A DNA stretch of 64,000 nt from Juglans regia (Eukaryota > Streptophyta > Magnoliopsida > Fagales > Juglandaceae): NCBI RefSeq assembly GCF_001411555.2, contig NC_049907.1, forward strand, positions 37,563,482 through 37,627,481, given 5' to 3'. A program made the position numbers and the translations under genes. Below, piece by piece: positions 11,402-23,150 of this stretch (position 1 is the first letter of the stretch; every line of letters starts with the position of its first letter). The notes under the pieces were generated by a model. That model was not told the origin of the DNA. It worked only from the letters and a program-made list of their open reading frames with translations, and searched no databases.

Positions 11402-14162
11402 ATGGGGTTGTTGATCTATATCTGTTCTTTGGTTCTGCTATTTTCTCTAGTACCTATGGGTGTCGCAAAAGATCAACTGAGCTCAAGGGAGTGCGAGGTT
11501 CTGGGTTTTTCGGGGCTTGCTCTATGCTCTGATTGCAACACTTTGGCGGAGTATGTCAAGGACCAAGGTAAACCATTTAAAAACCCATTATTTAAGAGTA
11601 TTGGTGGGTATGTCACTATGTCTTCTAGTAATTGGTAGCTTTCTCGAAAAATCATATATGTTTTTATTTTTACGAGTGGTTATACTTTTTCTATCGATCT
11701 GGATTTATGTAGTTCACTGGGCTTTCAATATTGTGTGTGGCATTGTTTTTTTCTTGCCTTGGATTTGTAATTTGTTTTTTTTTTCTGGGTTGTGGAATGT
11801 TAGTTTTGTTTACGAACTCTATCATTTCCTTTGGTTCATATTAAGGGTATTCGTTGACTATTAATTATGAGGTTTTATGGGGTTTTAATAGTCTTTCTCT
11901 TGATTATCATTGGTTTTCAAGTTTATAGGTTGAAGTGTTATGCTTGATTTTCAAGTTTATAGTTTTGTTTACGTTCTTAATGGATTTTTATTGTTGTACT
12001 CATTCCTAGCCGGCATTATTTATCATTTCTATGATTTTGGTTTTTTGGGATACCTGTTGATCATTGGTTTTGCGATTATCTGGACCTTTATAGATTTATA
12101 TATTAGGTGCTAGCGTGTTTTGTTTCCCAGCGATTATAGTGTGATTTTGGGTGATAATAATGTGTTCTGCTGTTGGTTTTTTGGATTTAAGTTGAATACG
12201 TGGAAGACTTCTGAACTAATGGATACCTATTAGTCTTATAGAAGTTAATAAGGTAGGAAATTAACATAGCACAGCAAGTGTATGAAGAAAATCCTCAAAG
12301 GAGAATTGTTTCATTCATAGTGTAAAACAGCGTCTCTGCCTTCCTCTGTACAGTGTGTTCACAATGTATTTATAGAGCCTTTTTACATCACTTAAGTATA
12401 TTCCACAGTTGGAATATTTTATATATCAATTACACAATAACAGAATATGTTATGAGGAATATTTTCTAGAGTATTCCTTCTGACACCTAGCGTAGGATTT
12501 CACCCTTTGATTGTGCAGCATTCTTTCTATAGTCTTCTAGAGCCATCTCCATATTTCTGTTGGAGCTTCTCAGATTATTATCATGTTTTGATCCAGAGGA
12601 ATTCTTTTCCTTAACAGCCCCCCACGAGTGAAGCGGCACTGAGCAGATGGTGAGGCTTGAGCGTAAGAGAGTGAATCGAGCTATGGAGAGTGATTTAGTA
12701 AGAATGTCAGCAAGCTGATCTTTGTTAGACACAAAAGAAACCTTAAGTGCTTTGGCTGTCACTCGATCACAGATAAAATGGTAATCAAGGTCAAGGTGTT
12801 TAGTGCGAGAATGCATGACAGGATTTACAGATAAATAAGTTGCATCCAAATTGTCACACCATAGAGTAGGTGGCTCAGGAAGAAAAATGCCAAGTTCTTT
12901 CAATAGTGATTGTAACCACAGAATTTCACATGTTGTATTAGCTACAGCCTTATACTCAGACTCAGTAGAGGATAGAGCAATAGTGGGTTGCTTTTTAGAA
13001 CCCCAAGAGATGAGGTGTGATCCAAAGTAGATACAAAAACCACTTGTAGACTTGCAGTCATCAGGGCAACCAACCCAGTTAGCATCGGAGTAGGCAAAAA
13101 GAGTAGAGGAAGAGGATGAAGAGAAATGAAGACTAGACTGTTGAGTAAGACGGAAGTAACGAAGAATTCGTTTGATGACTTGCCAATGAGAAAGACGAGG
13201 ACAGTGCATAAACTAACACACTTTGTTAACTGAAAAAGAGATATATGGCCAAGTAAAGGCCAGATATTGCAAGCTACCCACCACACTGCGGTATAATTGA
13301 GGGTCTTCAAACGAGGGACCATCCAGGGTAGTGAGTTTGATGGAGGAGGACATGGGGGTAGACACAGGTTTGGAATTAGGCATATTGGTCCGATGTAATA
13401 GATTACAAATATACTTGGATTGAGACATGAATAAACCAAACGAATTACGACAGACCTCAATGCCTAGAAAAAATGCAGCGGGCCTATATCTTTAACAGGG
13501 AAATAAGACCAAAGAGCATCAAGAAAATCTGAAGAGAAGTATTAGATCCAGTAACAATAATGTCATCTACGTAAATTAAAATATAAATTGCATGAGAATG
13601 AGAATGAAGAATAAATAATGAGGAATCTGATCGGGAACCTTAAAGAGAGAGAACAATCTATCACTTAGTTTAGAGAACCAAGTCCTAAGGGCTTGTTTAA
13701 GTCCATAAATAGACTTTTTCAACTTACAGACATGAGTAGGGAAGTTCGAATTGACAAATCCAGGGGTTTGCTACATGTATATTGCTTCCTCCAGACCACC
13801 GTGTAAAAATGCATTTTGTACGTCCAACCGATGTAGCGGCCAATTGGAATCAGCGACAAGAGAAATGAGAAGGCGGATTGTGATTGGCTTTACAACAGAG
13901 CTAAATGTTTCAGTATAGTCTATTTCGGCTTGCTGATGAAATCCCTTGGCCACCAGACGTGCTTTGCAGCGTTCAAGTGTGCCATCAGCAAGTCATTTGG
14001 TTTTGAGAACCCATTTAGAACCCAAAATATTAAGATTAGAGGATAAGGGTACCAAATCCCAGGTTCGGTTGTGTAGGAGAGCTTGAAACTCGATATCCAT
14101 GGTAGTGCGCCACTCGGGGTACTTGGAAGCCTCTGTATAGGAAGTGGGTTCTTCAGGGATAG

Positions 14163-14205
<43 letters not shown>

Positions 14206-16957
14206 TTAGGAGGAGGCCATGGGACTGTGCCATCAGAGCGATGAATCGGAAAAAACTTGTTTGCTTTAGAGTGGGTGATCATAGGATGAAAAGTGGGACG
14301 CCGAGGTTCTAAGTCAGGGCAAGGGAGTGAGGAAGAAGATGGAGCAGAGGGAGAGGCGCCTGATTCTTGTATGGAAGAGGTGTCGTGTAGGGTTGATAAG
14401 TGAGGGAGAGAGTTTGTTGTGGGCTCAATATTGAGTGAGCTCGGTAAGGAAATTAACATAACACAGTAAGTGTATGAAGAAAGTCCTCAAAGGAGAATTG
14501 TTTCATTCAGTGTAAAATAGCGTCTCTGCCTTCCTCTGTACAGTGTGTTCACAATGTATTTATAGAGCCTTTTTACATCACAGAAATATATTCAACAGTT
14601 GGAATATTTTATATCTCAATTACACAATAACAGAATCTGTTATGAGGAATATTTTCTACAGAATTCCTTCTGACACCTAGAGTAGGATTTCACCCTTTGA
14701 TTGTGCAGCATTCTTTCTAGAGTCTTCTAGAGCCATCTTCATATTTCTGTTGGGAGCTTCTCAGATTATTATCATGTTGTGATCCAGAGGAATTCTTTTC
14801 CTTAACAGAAGTAATACTAAAATCTCAACTCTCAGTTTTGGTTTAGCAGAAAAATATTTCTCTAGACAGTTTTATAAGATATAAATCTCTGGTGAAATCT
14901 TTGAATTTGATAAAAGTCTAAAGACATGTTTTCTTCCTCAAGCAGACTGACAAAAGAAATTGTTACAAAATCTTTTACAAGTAGAACTAGCAACTCATTA
15001 GTCTAGGTGCAGGGTGTTTATCATTGAACATATAACTTGTCTGGAGAATAGATGATGGGATGTGAACAGCTTCTATGTGGTAGACAACCCACATTTATAA
15101 ATATACTGATTAGGTTGTTCCTCAACACTTTGACTTCTGTTTGGACTGTAGTTATGCCCTCTGAGTTCTCCTTAAATAAGACTTGTTGCTACCACTGTTG
15201 TTATAGATGTGCTAACATCCAATTTTGGCTGTAGATTTGGTATCAGACTGTTCGAAGTGTTGCACTGAGGATTCTGATGATTCCATTAGCAAGGTATGAA
15301 AAATAAGAATTTTAGAAGCTAAAAGTTATAGTTTCATTTAATATTTTTTTAGATTCACTTGAGCAATTTTTGCTAACCAGAAATCAGTCAAGAAGACAAA
15401 AGATATTAGGTAAACATTGATGAGGATAAGACAACAGGTTAAGCTGTCAGGGAACTGGCATGACTGACGAAACTTAATTTTTGTCCATTCACTCCACTTT
15501 TTTATTTTCTTTCCCCTTAAATTATGAATACGTAATGTAGCTTTAAAATTTCAGTCCAATCTTTAAGTAACGATGTCCTTTCATTATAAAAATGTAAATT
15601 GAAGTTCAAGATGCTAAAACAAGAAAAAACTGCACTGTGGATGACTGTCTCAATCAAAATATAGGATTTTTTTTTTTTCCTTTCTGGGCCTTCTTATACC
15701 TTCTAGCACATTTTAGCCAAGAGTTAAAAAATTTAATTGATTGGAAGCTTGGATATGTATTGGGTCTATTGAGTGTATCTGAAAGGTCTCTTTACAACAT
15801 GAGTGTACATGCTACTTGTCTAACTCGCCCTCTTTCTAAGATCTTTTTCAACTTCACGTGCATCATGTTCCAAATCACCATGTCTTTACCAGCATCATTT
15901 TCCAGCTGGAGCCGTAAATCTTCTTGACTTTTTATTTTTATTCATTTACTCCAATGGAAGGAAAAAGATGATGTAGTTAACTCTGTGGAACTGCAGATTA
16001 CCTATTCTGGTGCTGTACTGGAGGTATGCATGAGGAAACTGGTTTTCTATCCTGAAATTGTGGGCTTCATTGAAGAAGAGAAGGATCAGTTCCCTTCAGT
16101 TAAAGTTCAATATATTTTCAATTCTCCACCAAAGCTGATCATGCTTGATGAGGCAAGCCAACACAAGGAAAACATAAGGTTAGCTTTCTTTTGTTAGTGT
16201 CAACTGTTGAGGACTGGTCTCTCCACTGGATGGATAGAAATTTTGGTTGAGAGATTTGCCTGACTTGATTGATGATAAGGGAGTGATGATGCTGAAGTTT
16301 GTTTAATTGGTGTATGCATAAAAACCTTGCTGCTTGGTTATACATACCCCCTCCCCCCTTCATTTATCCCCAGTATGTCATGCACCAAAGACTCAGCTCT
16401 ATGTTACCCAGCTGATGGTTTCTGCCTGGCTCGTGTCCAAGTGTCAGAAACATTTGTTTTCTAAAATTTCTATCATTATAGAGTTCCTAGTTTTTCATAT
16501 CCTTTACTTTGTCATTGTCATGTTAATAGGGGCAGGTGTGGTAGGGTGTTTTGAGGGGGTTTGGAGAGTCGGGAGTTGTCCATGCCATGTTGGCACGCCA
16601 TATTTGGGCGAATCAAAGATGGAACTAACAGATCTTGCCTTGATCTGATATCGGTAGACAACAACCAAAACATGTTACCTTAGAAGTTAGACAGCTGCAA
16701 TTTTAGAGTTTGATGTGGCTGCCGCAGAGTGGCATTTTAGGTTGAGATCTCATTTTAGTCCAATTTTGGCACAGAAAACACAATTGTCTGGTTTTAGTTT
16801 GTTCCAAGTGAATAACGGGTATATGTTAGGTTTGAGTTATTCTACATACTTCTCTTATTGGATCACTTTTTTCCCTTGTCACAGGATCGACAACTGGAAA
16901 CGGGAACATATACTGCAATTCTTGCGAGAGAAGGTTAAGCCCACTTCAACAGACTGA
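11402..16957 (+). CDS. SELENOF: Selenoprotein F (15 kDa selenoprotein, Sep15) homologue, four exons
   Basis: Exons: 11402-11567, 15235-15293, 15997-16178 and 16885-16957, all with GT..AG borders, giving 159 residues with no internal stop. Residues 1-22 form a hydrophobic signal peptide ([20 protein letters not shown]), so entry to the ER is expected. The Cys-rich N-terminal part that binds UDP-glucose:glycoprotein glucosyltransferase in animals is present ([19 protein letters not shown], then CSKCC). The thioredoxin-like domain follows ([19 protein letters not shown] to the end). Where the animal protein has C-G-Sec-K, this one has C-M-R-K, so the Sec position is Arg and no in-frame TGA needs recoding. 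The function in animals is ER glycoprotein folding quality control; in plants it is less clear. Intron 1 (3.7 kb) contains an antisense copia element. The bHLH gene downstream is convergent. Confidence 0.93.
12246..12616 (-). repeat. 3' LTR of the intronic copia element
   Basis: 371 bp on the left side of the element. It contains the shared text around CTCTGCCTTCCTCTGTACAG and the ATTCTTTTCCTTAACA end. It differs from the right LTR at several scattered sites, so the insertion is not very recent. Confidence 0.88.
12640..14440 (-). pseudogene. Copia pol remnant: integrase end, reverse transcriptase and RNase H
   Basis: Read on the minus strand from 14440. Integrase/RT linker with [14 protein letters not shown] text and a (CT)n tract (14167-14202 as GA on plus); RT start (13771-14000; [17 protein letters not shown], then [14 protein letters not shown]); the catalytic YVDD at 13562-13573; RT end (13213-13428; [20 protein letters not shown]); and copia RNase H (12640-13209; [28 protein letters not shown], then [12 protein letters not shown] and DQLADILTK). 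Several frameshifts and stops separate these blocks, so it makes no active enzyme. Confidence 0.9.
14446..14807 (-). repeat. 5' LTR of the intronic copia element
   Basis: About 362 bp, paired with the left LTR and ending CCTTAACA before the GAAGT duplication. Its inner border is unclear because the adjacent interior is deleted; the similarity to the left LTR starts at GGTAAGGAAATTAACAT. Confidence 0.85.
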
Positions 16958-17555
16958 GTAGTTTTTTTTTTTCTTTTTATTTTATTTCTCTACCCCTCTG
17001 TATCAGAATTTCCAGATTCCTTTTCTTAGAATTTAATAAAAAAAAGTAGACAATAAGAATGGAAACATCATATTTTCGCTCTCCTTTCTTTATATACAAA
17101 AGATGTGAGCTACATAAATGAATTGTATCGATGATAGCTGCCTCTCTAAACCATAGCTTGGACTTGGTGGAAGATTCCGAGGGTCCAAGAAGACCCGACA
17201 TTAGTGTTATCCTGCTTAGTTTCTCTTCTCAAAATTAGCAGTCCATCCATAATTTGGACTTCCTGACCATTCAGAGTAGCTGGATCTGGATGGGTTTATT
17301 CGTCTATAGCTGGGCTCCATCAGAATGAAAGGTTTATAATTAATAGATAAGCCTACAATTTCCATCCTCAGGTTTATCTGTTCAATCATTGAATATTGTT
17401 GTGGGCAAATGGCGTGAGCTACAAAGCTGCATGAAGCATCAGCAGCCAGATATAAATTGGATCCCTGTTCCCAATTTTATTGTGGTGATGACAAAAATGC
17501 ACTAGTCTAGCAACAAGTTCTAGGAAGACAAAAAGAGAAATAATATCCATTTAGG
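16958..17555. other. 3' region of the selenoprotein-F gene and spacer
   Basis: Directly after the TGA there is a T-rich stretch (16960-16990), and an AATTTAATAAAA sequence near 17031 that could serve as a polyadenylation signal. The remaining sequence to 17555 shows no gene. Confidence 0.3.
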
Positions 17556-17750
17556 TGGGGTTTGGATGGTGAGCTGAAATTGTTTTAAATGAAAATTAAA
17601 AGTTGAATAAAATATTGTTTTTTAATATTATTATTATTTTTATATTTGAAAAAGTTGAATTGTTTATTATATTTTAAGTGAGAATTTAAAAAAATTATAA
17701 TAATAAAATGATATGAGATGAAATGAAATATTTTTTGTATCCAAACCTAG
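17556..17750. repeat. AT-rich MITE of the GTTTGGATAGTGAG family
   Basis: Starts GGGGTTTGGATGGTGAGCTG and ends with ATCCAAACCTAG, so the ends are inverted repeats. The interior is AT-rich with TTAATATTATTATTATTTT and GATATGAGATGAAATG. This is one of at least ten copies of this family in the window. Confidence 0.65.
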
Positions 17751-17823
17751 CAAATTGTGTACATTTAAAACTATGTGGATGCTATTCGTTTAACTTAATA
17801 CCTTCCCTATCAAAAGCGAAGGC

Positions 17824-17997
17824 GAGTAATTCAAAATACAACTGTAAAATCCGTAAATACCGCGTAATCGTTTTGAAAAAGAGTATAATTCATTATTAAA
17901 AAGTTAGTTTTTTTCGTGTAAGTTTTATATTTTAATCACTTTTTTCAAAGTGATTATGCAGCAATTGCATAATTCATAATTGTAAATATCTTTTCTC
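17824..17997. repeat. Diverged copy of the GAGTAATG...CATTTCTC MITE family
   Basis: It aligns along its length with the two well-preserved copies at 29980 and 33529 (shared core AATCGTTTTGAAAAA, then TTTTTCGTGTAAG and a TTTTTCAAAGTGATTATGCAGC-like part, end ATCTTTTCTC). No target duplication is visible any more. Confidence 0.5.
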
Positions 17998-18421
17998 GAT
18001 GGAGATTGGCCATTTGATAAATGGGTCACAACGGGAACTGTTTTGATCACTCAGGCAAAGAAGTTATGTAAAATTATATTTCCCCCCTCCATATATTCAT
18101 TAATTAATTATCATCATCCTTATACAACTCAGGTTTTCTAAATATACATTTTGCCATAATCAGTACAGAGATACTCATTCGATACTAGGAAGCTTCTACC
18201 ATTACCAGCTTAAAATCAGGATGTTGAGGAAATTGCTTTCCCACGGTTCAAAAGATAGCCTATTCACGTTCCATATTTCCATGGATGCACCGTGCTGAAG
18301 TTTTCGGTCATAAACTTGCTTCTGCCCAACATATATTTGTTGCACAGTAAAAGTTGGTTACCCTTTACACCACCATTCTAGCCGCATCAAAACCCTTGCG
18401 GTTTCTGTGCGACGTATTAAC

Positions 18422-20412
18422 TCAATGGAATTGAGAAAAAGCCTTCTCAAACTTGGGAGAAGTAGTCTTGATAGGGGCCCAGATATCTGCACCATTGCTT
18501 CGAGCAACTCCAGCTGTGCAAGAGACTGGAACAAGACATAAACCTTTGCTTCTCAAACTGTATGGTCCCAATTCCTGGAGACAGAAAAAACAATGCCTTT
18601 ATATTATCATTCCTTTTCTCCAACTATGTTCAGTTAAATAGCATTTCCGAGATTGGAATCAAGGATTCAAGGGGCATGTTGAATAGCCCGAGCATCCAAA
18701 ATCAGATCAGATTTTTCTTTATTTTTTTGTCCAAGAACCTAAAATTGAAGGCATGACCAAATTATTTATTATAGGGAAATTTTGCATACCAACAATCCTA
18801 AAGCAATCCAGTACTATCATTTGCAGTAATTGTTCGGTTTCCTATTTTGGAACTGTTGTTTTAACTAATTATGTAGTACTGTTCCAAGTACCATAAAACA
18901 CCCTTTATCGGAGCTGCTTTGGAGAAAAATCCAAATTTGACTATTCGGTGTTAAGTATATCCTACAAATGTTCTGCTAATGGATGGCTTAAGCTCACCTG
19001 CATTACACTTGGGGTACTTTGGAGGTATGGAGCACTCAACACCTGAAAGCACCGATAAAAATCAAAAAGCAATGAGACCAAACTGAAATCTGTCAGCCAT
19101 ATCTTCAAATAATAAGATAGAGATGTCTAGTAGTCCAATCTTCAAACATCAACTTCAGCCTCATGTCGTTTGGATCCCTCAAAACAGTTTTTAATGGATA
19201 CAGATACACATATGATCAGAAGCCCAAGAGTCCAAACAAAACTCTATCACCACAAAGATGGTTGCATCCCTCAAAACAGTTTTTGATGGAGCAACCCTGG
19301 GGCAAGTTATCGTGATGATTTTTAATCTTTACTTAGGAGATAATCCATGATGGCGCAACCCATAATAAATTGTCTATTTGCTTTATTGGACATGGTCAAA
19401 CAAGTCCAGCACATCTCAAAGTTGGACAAGCAAGATTTTCTACAGGATAGAACTTTCATCACTGTAAAACAAGACAACAAAATGGTCACAATCTAGGGAA
19501 GTGCTAGCAAGTATACGCTATAGATGGGCTACTAATGATAGTTCAAAAAAAAAAAAACAGAGAGAGAGAGCAGGAAATGAACAAACCTTAACTTGTTCAT
19601 GAAGGAACTGTATGTATTCCATTGCCTCCAAAAGGACAGAAGCTGTATCTGTCTGCAGTGAAATCAGAAAAGCTTCAAAAACAACATCAATGGTGAACAA
19701 CACTATCAGGGAGAGCTTTAATGGATGAGCTATAACCTAGAAAGAGAACAATCTGTCCCCCAGTAACATCCTTCTTTTTTCCCTCCGGCATCCCTCAATA
19801 GCATTTGTCTTAACGACATTACTATAATTTTAATGTTTTCTTTTCACAAACTCAGTTGGAGATGAATGTCCTAGAACTGCTCTTTAAAAGGATCCATGCT
19901 TTAATTACAAGGCCAATTTTCTGTATTACCTTCCCATAAGGTGAAACAAGTTGTTGCAGAGTCACAATTCGCTCGCCAAGTTTATCCTTCCTCTCCTATT
20001 GTTAAAGTGAGAAAATAAAATAGTAAAATAAGAAAAATAAACATACCAACAAATTACAGATAGTATGCAATAGGGTGAATTGAAGCAGCAGCAGCTCCAA
20101 AAGGGACTCAAAATTGCACTCGGGTGAATTCTCAACCACCTTCAAGAAATGCTTTCAGATTTCCTAAAGAATAATTTAGTCAACGTGACGTGGCCTTTTA
20201 GCATTCCCTTTATATTTGCTAAATATGCCACTTTACTTTTGGAACTGCATATATTCTGCTGGCAAACCATACTCGAACAAAAGAAATATAGAAAACAAAA
20301 ATGGAAAAGGAGATGAAGAAACCTTGGCCGACAAATCAGCCTTATGCCGTTTGGATGTAAGAGAAGTGAGACTTGTCTCAACAGAACAGGGGCTCCTTTT
20401 GTGTTCCGTCAT
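18422..20412 (-). CDS. BHLH153: bHLH transcription factor, bHLH153-like, five exons with a one-base frameshift in exon 4
   Basis: Minus-strand exons with GT..AG borders: 20412-20323 ([14 protein letters not shown] start, KRHKADL), 19995-19930 ([20 protein letters not shown]), 19652-19587 ([20 protein letters not shown]), 19042-18999 (VLSAPYLQ) and 18574-18422 ([19 protein letters not shown], then [10 protein letters not shown], ending SQFH). Exons 2-3 form the helix-loop-helix that binds DNA as a dimer in the nucleus; the basic part lacks the classical HER..R signature. Four exons keep phase, but exon 4 has 44 bases where 45 are needed: after VLSAPYLQ the frame shifts and meets TAA near 19007-19009. 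One extra A/T in 19018-19024 would restore phase, so this is either a null allele or an assembly error. Start chosen at the first ATG of the conserved MTEHKRSP block. Confidence 0.85.
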
Positions 20413-20444
20413 CTTTCCTAACTCTATCCCTTCTTCTGCCTAGT

Positions 20445-22160
20445 TTGAAATAACAAATAGTCAGTCTGTGACATAAGACAAAAGGCAACAAGTCTGTGAG
20501 ATGAGACAAAAGGCAACAAGGGAAAAAAACTTGCATGTCCATAATCCGCTTGAAAATATACACCTGTGTCCTTACCAAAATGTTTTACCAGGCCTTTAAT
20601 CAAATTCTATAACAGTGACTACAGAATTAATTCAAACTACCATGAATAAACTCATATTCCAATAAAATTATAAATTATGTCTTTTCTTGTTTCCACGCGA
20701 TACCAGTAACACAGAGTAACCATGTAATATGACCAGAATCATTTATATAATATTATGAGAAATCTGCAATGGACGTATTCATAGTTTTGGAAGTTCTGGA
20801 TTTTCGTAATTTTGGGCCAGTCATGGTTAAGCAAGTGAGACTGTCACTCATCTGGGGGCAGTACTCCATAAAATGAAAAACAGAAACCAAACTCGGAAAA
20901 ATTAAATTAAATATCTGTGGGAAAGCAAACCCTTAATGGAAGTCCCAAGAAGCAAATACATTTTGCTTGAGACCTCAGCTAGGAGGAAAGGTCCATCTTC
21001 ACCTCAACATATGTCACACGCTGTAGTGTCCAATCAGTCCTAGTAAACAGGTATGATCCACACCAGTACAACTTGCAAAAATCCCATCCCGTGTGGTAAT
21101 GCCCAAAATAACAACAAATTAAAGTTGACCATCCAATGTAATTGACTTCGCTTTAAGAAGCATCCCCGAAAGAACATAGCCATTTTTAGCCAATTATATA
21201 CTAGATCGGCATTCTCAATATACCTCAAAAAATTCAAATTTTATATGAACCATACACGAATCCATGCAAAACAAATCATAACATTACAAAGTTTATATCT
21301 TTAAAAACAAGGCGTTTATATCTTTAAAAACAAGGCATGCATTATTTTGGTCAGAGGCTAACCCTCAATTTAAAACATCATGTAATATACATCTATCTGT
21401 TGTTATTATAACAACTAGAAAATCAAATATATATACATATAATCATAATTAATTAATAGTAGGCTCCACAAGCAGCAACGGGACCATGAATTCATGAAGA
21501 ACAGATCACCTACACTCACAATAATATAATACGAATTTATAATACAATACAAATTTATAATATATAATAGTAAGAAAAATAAATAACAAAGGATGCTTAG
21601 CCAAAATCTTTTGGATCAATTGGCAACACCTTGGTTTCTCACTAAGAGAACCAAGAATCGAATCCCCCTCCCCATGTATAAAAAAAAAAAAAAAAAAGGA
21701 CGCTTACATTTGCTAAAGCTAATTCGTCATAGTAATCAGAACCACTGAGTTCTTTCAACTTGGCGAGGGGTCCATGGTTTGATTAATTACACCACACCAA
21801 TGACCAATGAGCCAATCTAACAATTAATTGGGGTTTCCTCAAATGATAAAAGATCAGACGAAAATAATTAACAAATCTTTTGTGGGTAGGATTGGGAACA
21901 AACTGGAATAAAGAAATTGGGTATGGTGGGACCAGATTAAATATTAGACAATGCATGAAGGAACCGTAAATTTATCCAATCTTGCACATAAATCAGCCTT
22001 CCTACCTTTATTTAATAGCCCAAATAATATGTTAACGAATACCAAAAAAAATAAAGACAGCAAGTAATCCACAAAGCTAGAGTATGTCCAGAGAATGTCA
22101 TGAACACCATCCCTACCATCATTTATTTCAAAATAAAAATAAGCAGGAAGGAGGGAGAGG

Positions 22161-22211
<51 letters not shown>

Positions 22212-22444
22212 GGGGGGGGGAAGAGAGAGAGATGAAAGAGTGGCAGAAGCAAGTACTTTGATCGCAAGGTTAAGAGGGCAAGATTAATAGAGATAATTAG
22301 GAACATAAAAATTTTCAACAAAAGGAATATTTAACATGCGTTTTACTTTTATCATGTGAAGCAAGTTAATTACAACAAAAGAAATGAAATTAGCGGAGAA
22401 AATGACAGAAAATAAACGAAAGGTTTAAAGCTTTGAGTACTTAC
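20445..22444 (-). other. Probable 5'-UTR intron of the bHLH gene
   Basis: An acceptor (AACTAG) lies just upstream of the 5'-UTR piece preceding the ATG at 20412, and a strong donor (CCCT|GTAAGT on the minus strand, GT at plus 22443-22444) lies 2 kb upstream. The ~2-kb interval has no coding signal. It contains a 30-bp tandem duplication near 20461-20520 (GACAAAAGGCAACAAG), a 23-bp one near 21290-21335, and a long (GA)n tract at 22165-22206. The intron is inferred from splice signals only. Confidence 0.4.
22165..22206. repeat. (GA)n microsatellite
   Basis: An uninterrupted run of GA dinucleotides followed by a G-run (GGAGGGGGGGGGG). On the strand of the bHLH gene it reads (CT)n. Confidence 0.95.
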
Positions 22445-23150
22445 AGGGTACTTAAGAGTCTGCATTGCAAGGAGCTCGCGATCGTCTCCAACTTTTTACT
22501 CCAAACCCTCCGAAACCCACCACAGATATCACCCAATCTAAGGACCACTTTGATTGAAACCCAAATAAATGTTTCTTATATTGATGATGTTCCTACGCTA
22601 ACTATCCCCGCCCAACTTCCAAAACCAAAAAAAAACAAAAAGCTACTCTTTCTTGTCTTCGTCTCTTTCTCTCAGTGTATTAATTAAAACTTCTGCTAGA
22701 GTTTTGTTGGGTTTTCAAGTTGTAAAGTCGTGGACTTAAAGCACAATCAGCGTACATGGTTTTCACTGAATCAGCGACATACTTTTTTCCCAAAGTTCCA
22801 AGAATTCGCTGAAAACATTAGAAAATTTGCAGGCATATGATACTAAAAAGGGGAAAATAGTCCGAAAACGATTCCAAACGATGACAATGGTCGGACAGTG
22901 GGAAAGACCGAAACGGAGAGAGAGTGAGAGAGCATGTGTAAACTGTAAAGAAAGCTGGGGGGAGAGGGGGGGAGGGGAGGGGAGGGGAGGTGAAGAGCAT
23001 CTGAAAGTGTTTTATAAAGTTTTTTTTAAAGTTAATAAAAGGCTCTGAAATTAAATTTATATTGATATATGAATTATTTATTTGACAGCTAATATACAAC
23101 CGTGTAGAGAGAGAGAGAGAGAGAGAGAGATTGAAGTAGTTAATTTAACC
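22445..23150 (-). promoter_or_regulatory. Presumed first non-coding exon and promoter of the bHLH gene
   Basis: Upstream of the GTAAGT donor the minus strand reads as a GA-rich leader up to about 22700. Further upstream are G/A-rich (22965-22995) and (GA)n (23106-23130) tracts typical of plant promoters and leaders. No TATA box could be fixed. The assignment depends on the inferred 5'-UTR intron. Confidence 0.3.

Larger units (their letters stand above)
12246..14807 (-). mobile_element. Internally deleted Ty1/copia LTR retrotransposon in intron 1 of the selenoprotein-F gene
   Basis: Two near-identical LTRs (left 12246-12616, right about 14446-14807) end in TTAACA on the plus strand, which is TGTTAA at the 5' end in element orientation. 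They are flanked by GAAGT at 12241-12245 and 14808-14812, the 5-bp target duplication expected of LTR retrotransposons. A purine-rich tract (GTGGGGGGC on the minus strand) abuts the left, 3' LTR. Only about 1.8 kb of interior remains: gag, protease and the integrase core are missing, and no tRNA primer site is seen beside the 5' LTR, so a deletion runs from the 5' LTR into the integrase/RT junction. It lies antisense to the host gene, within the intron. Confidence 0.9.

Noticed and set aside
11402..16957. A UGA-encoded selenocysteine in the Sep15 homologue
   Set aside because: No in-frame TGA interrupts the exons, the Sec position is an Arg codon, and flowering plants lack the Sec machinery.
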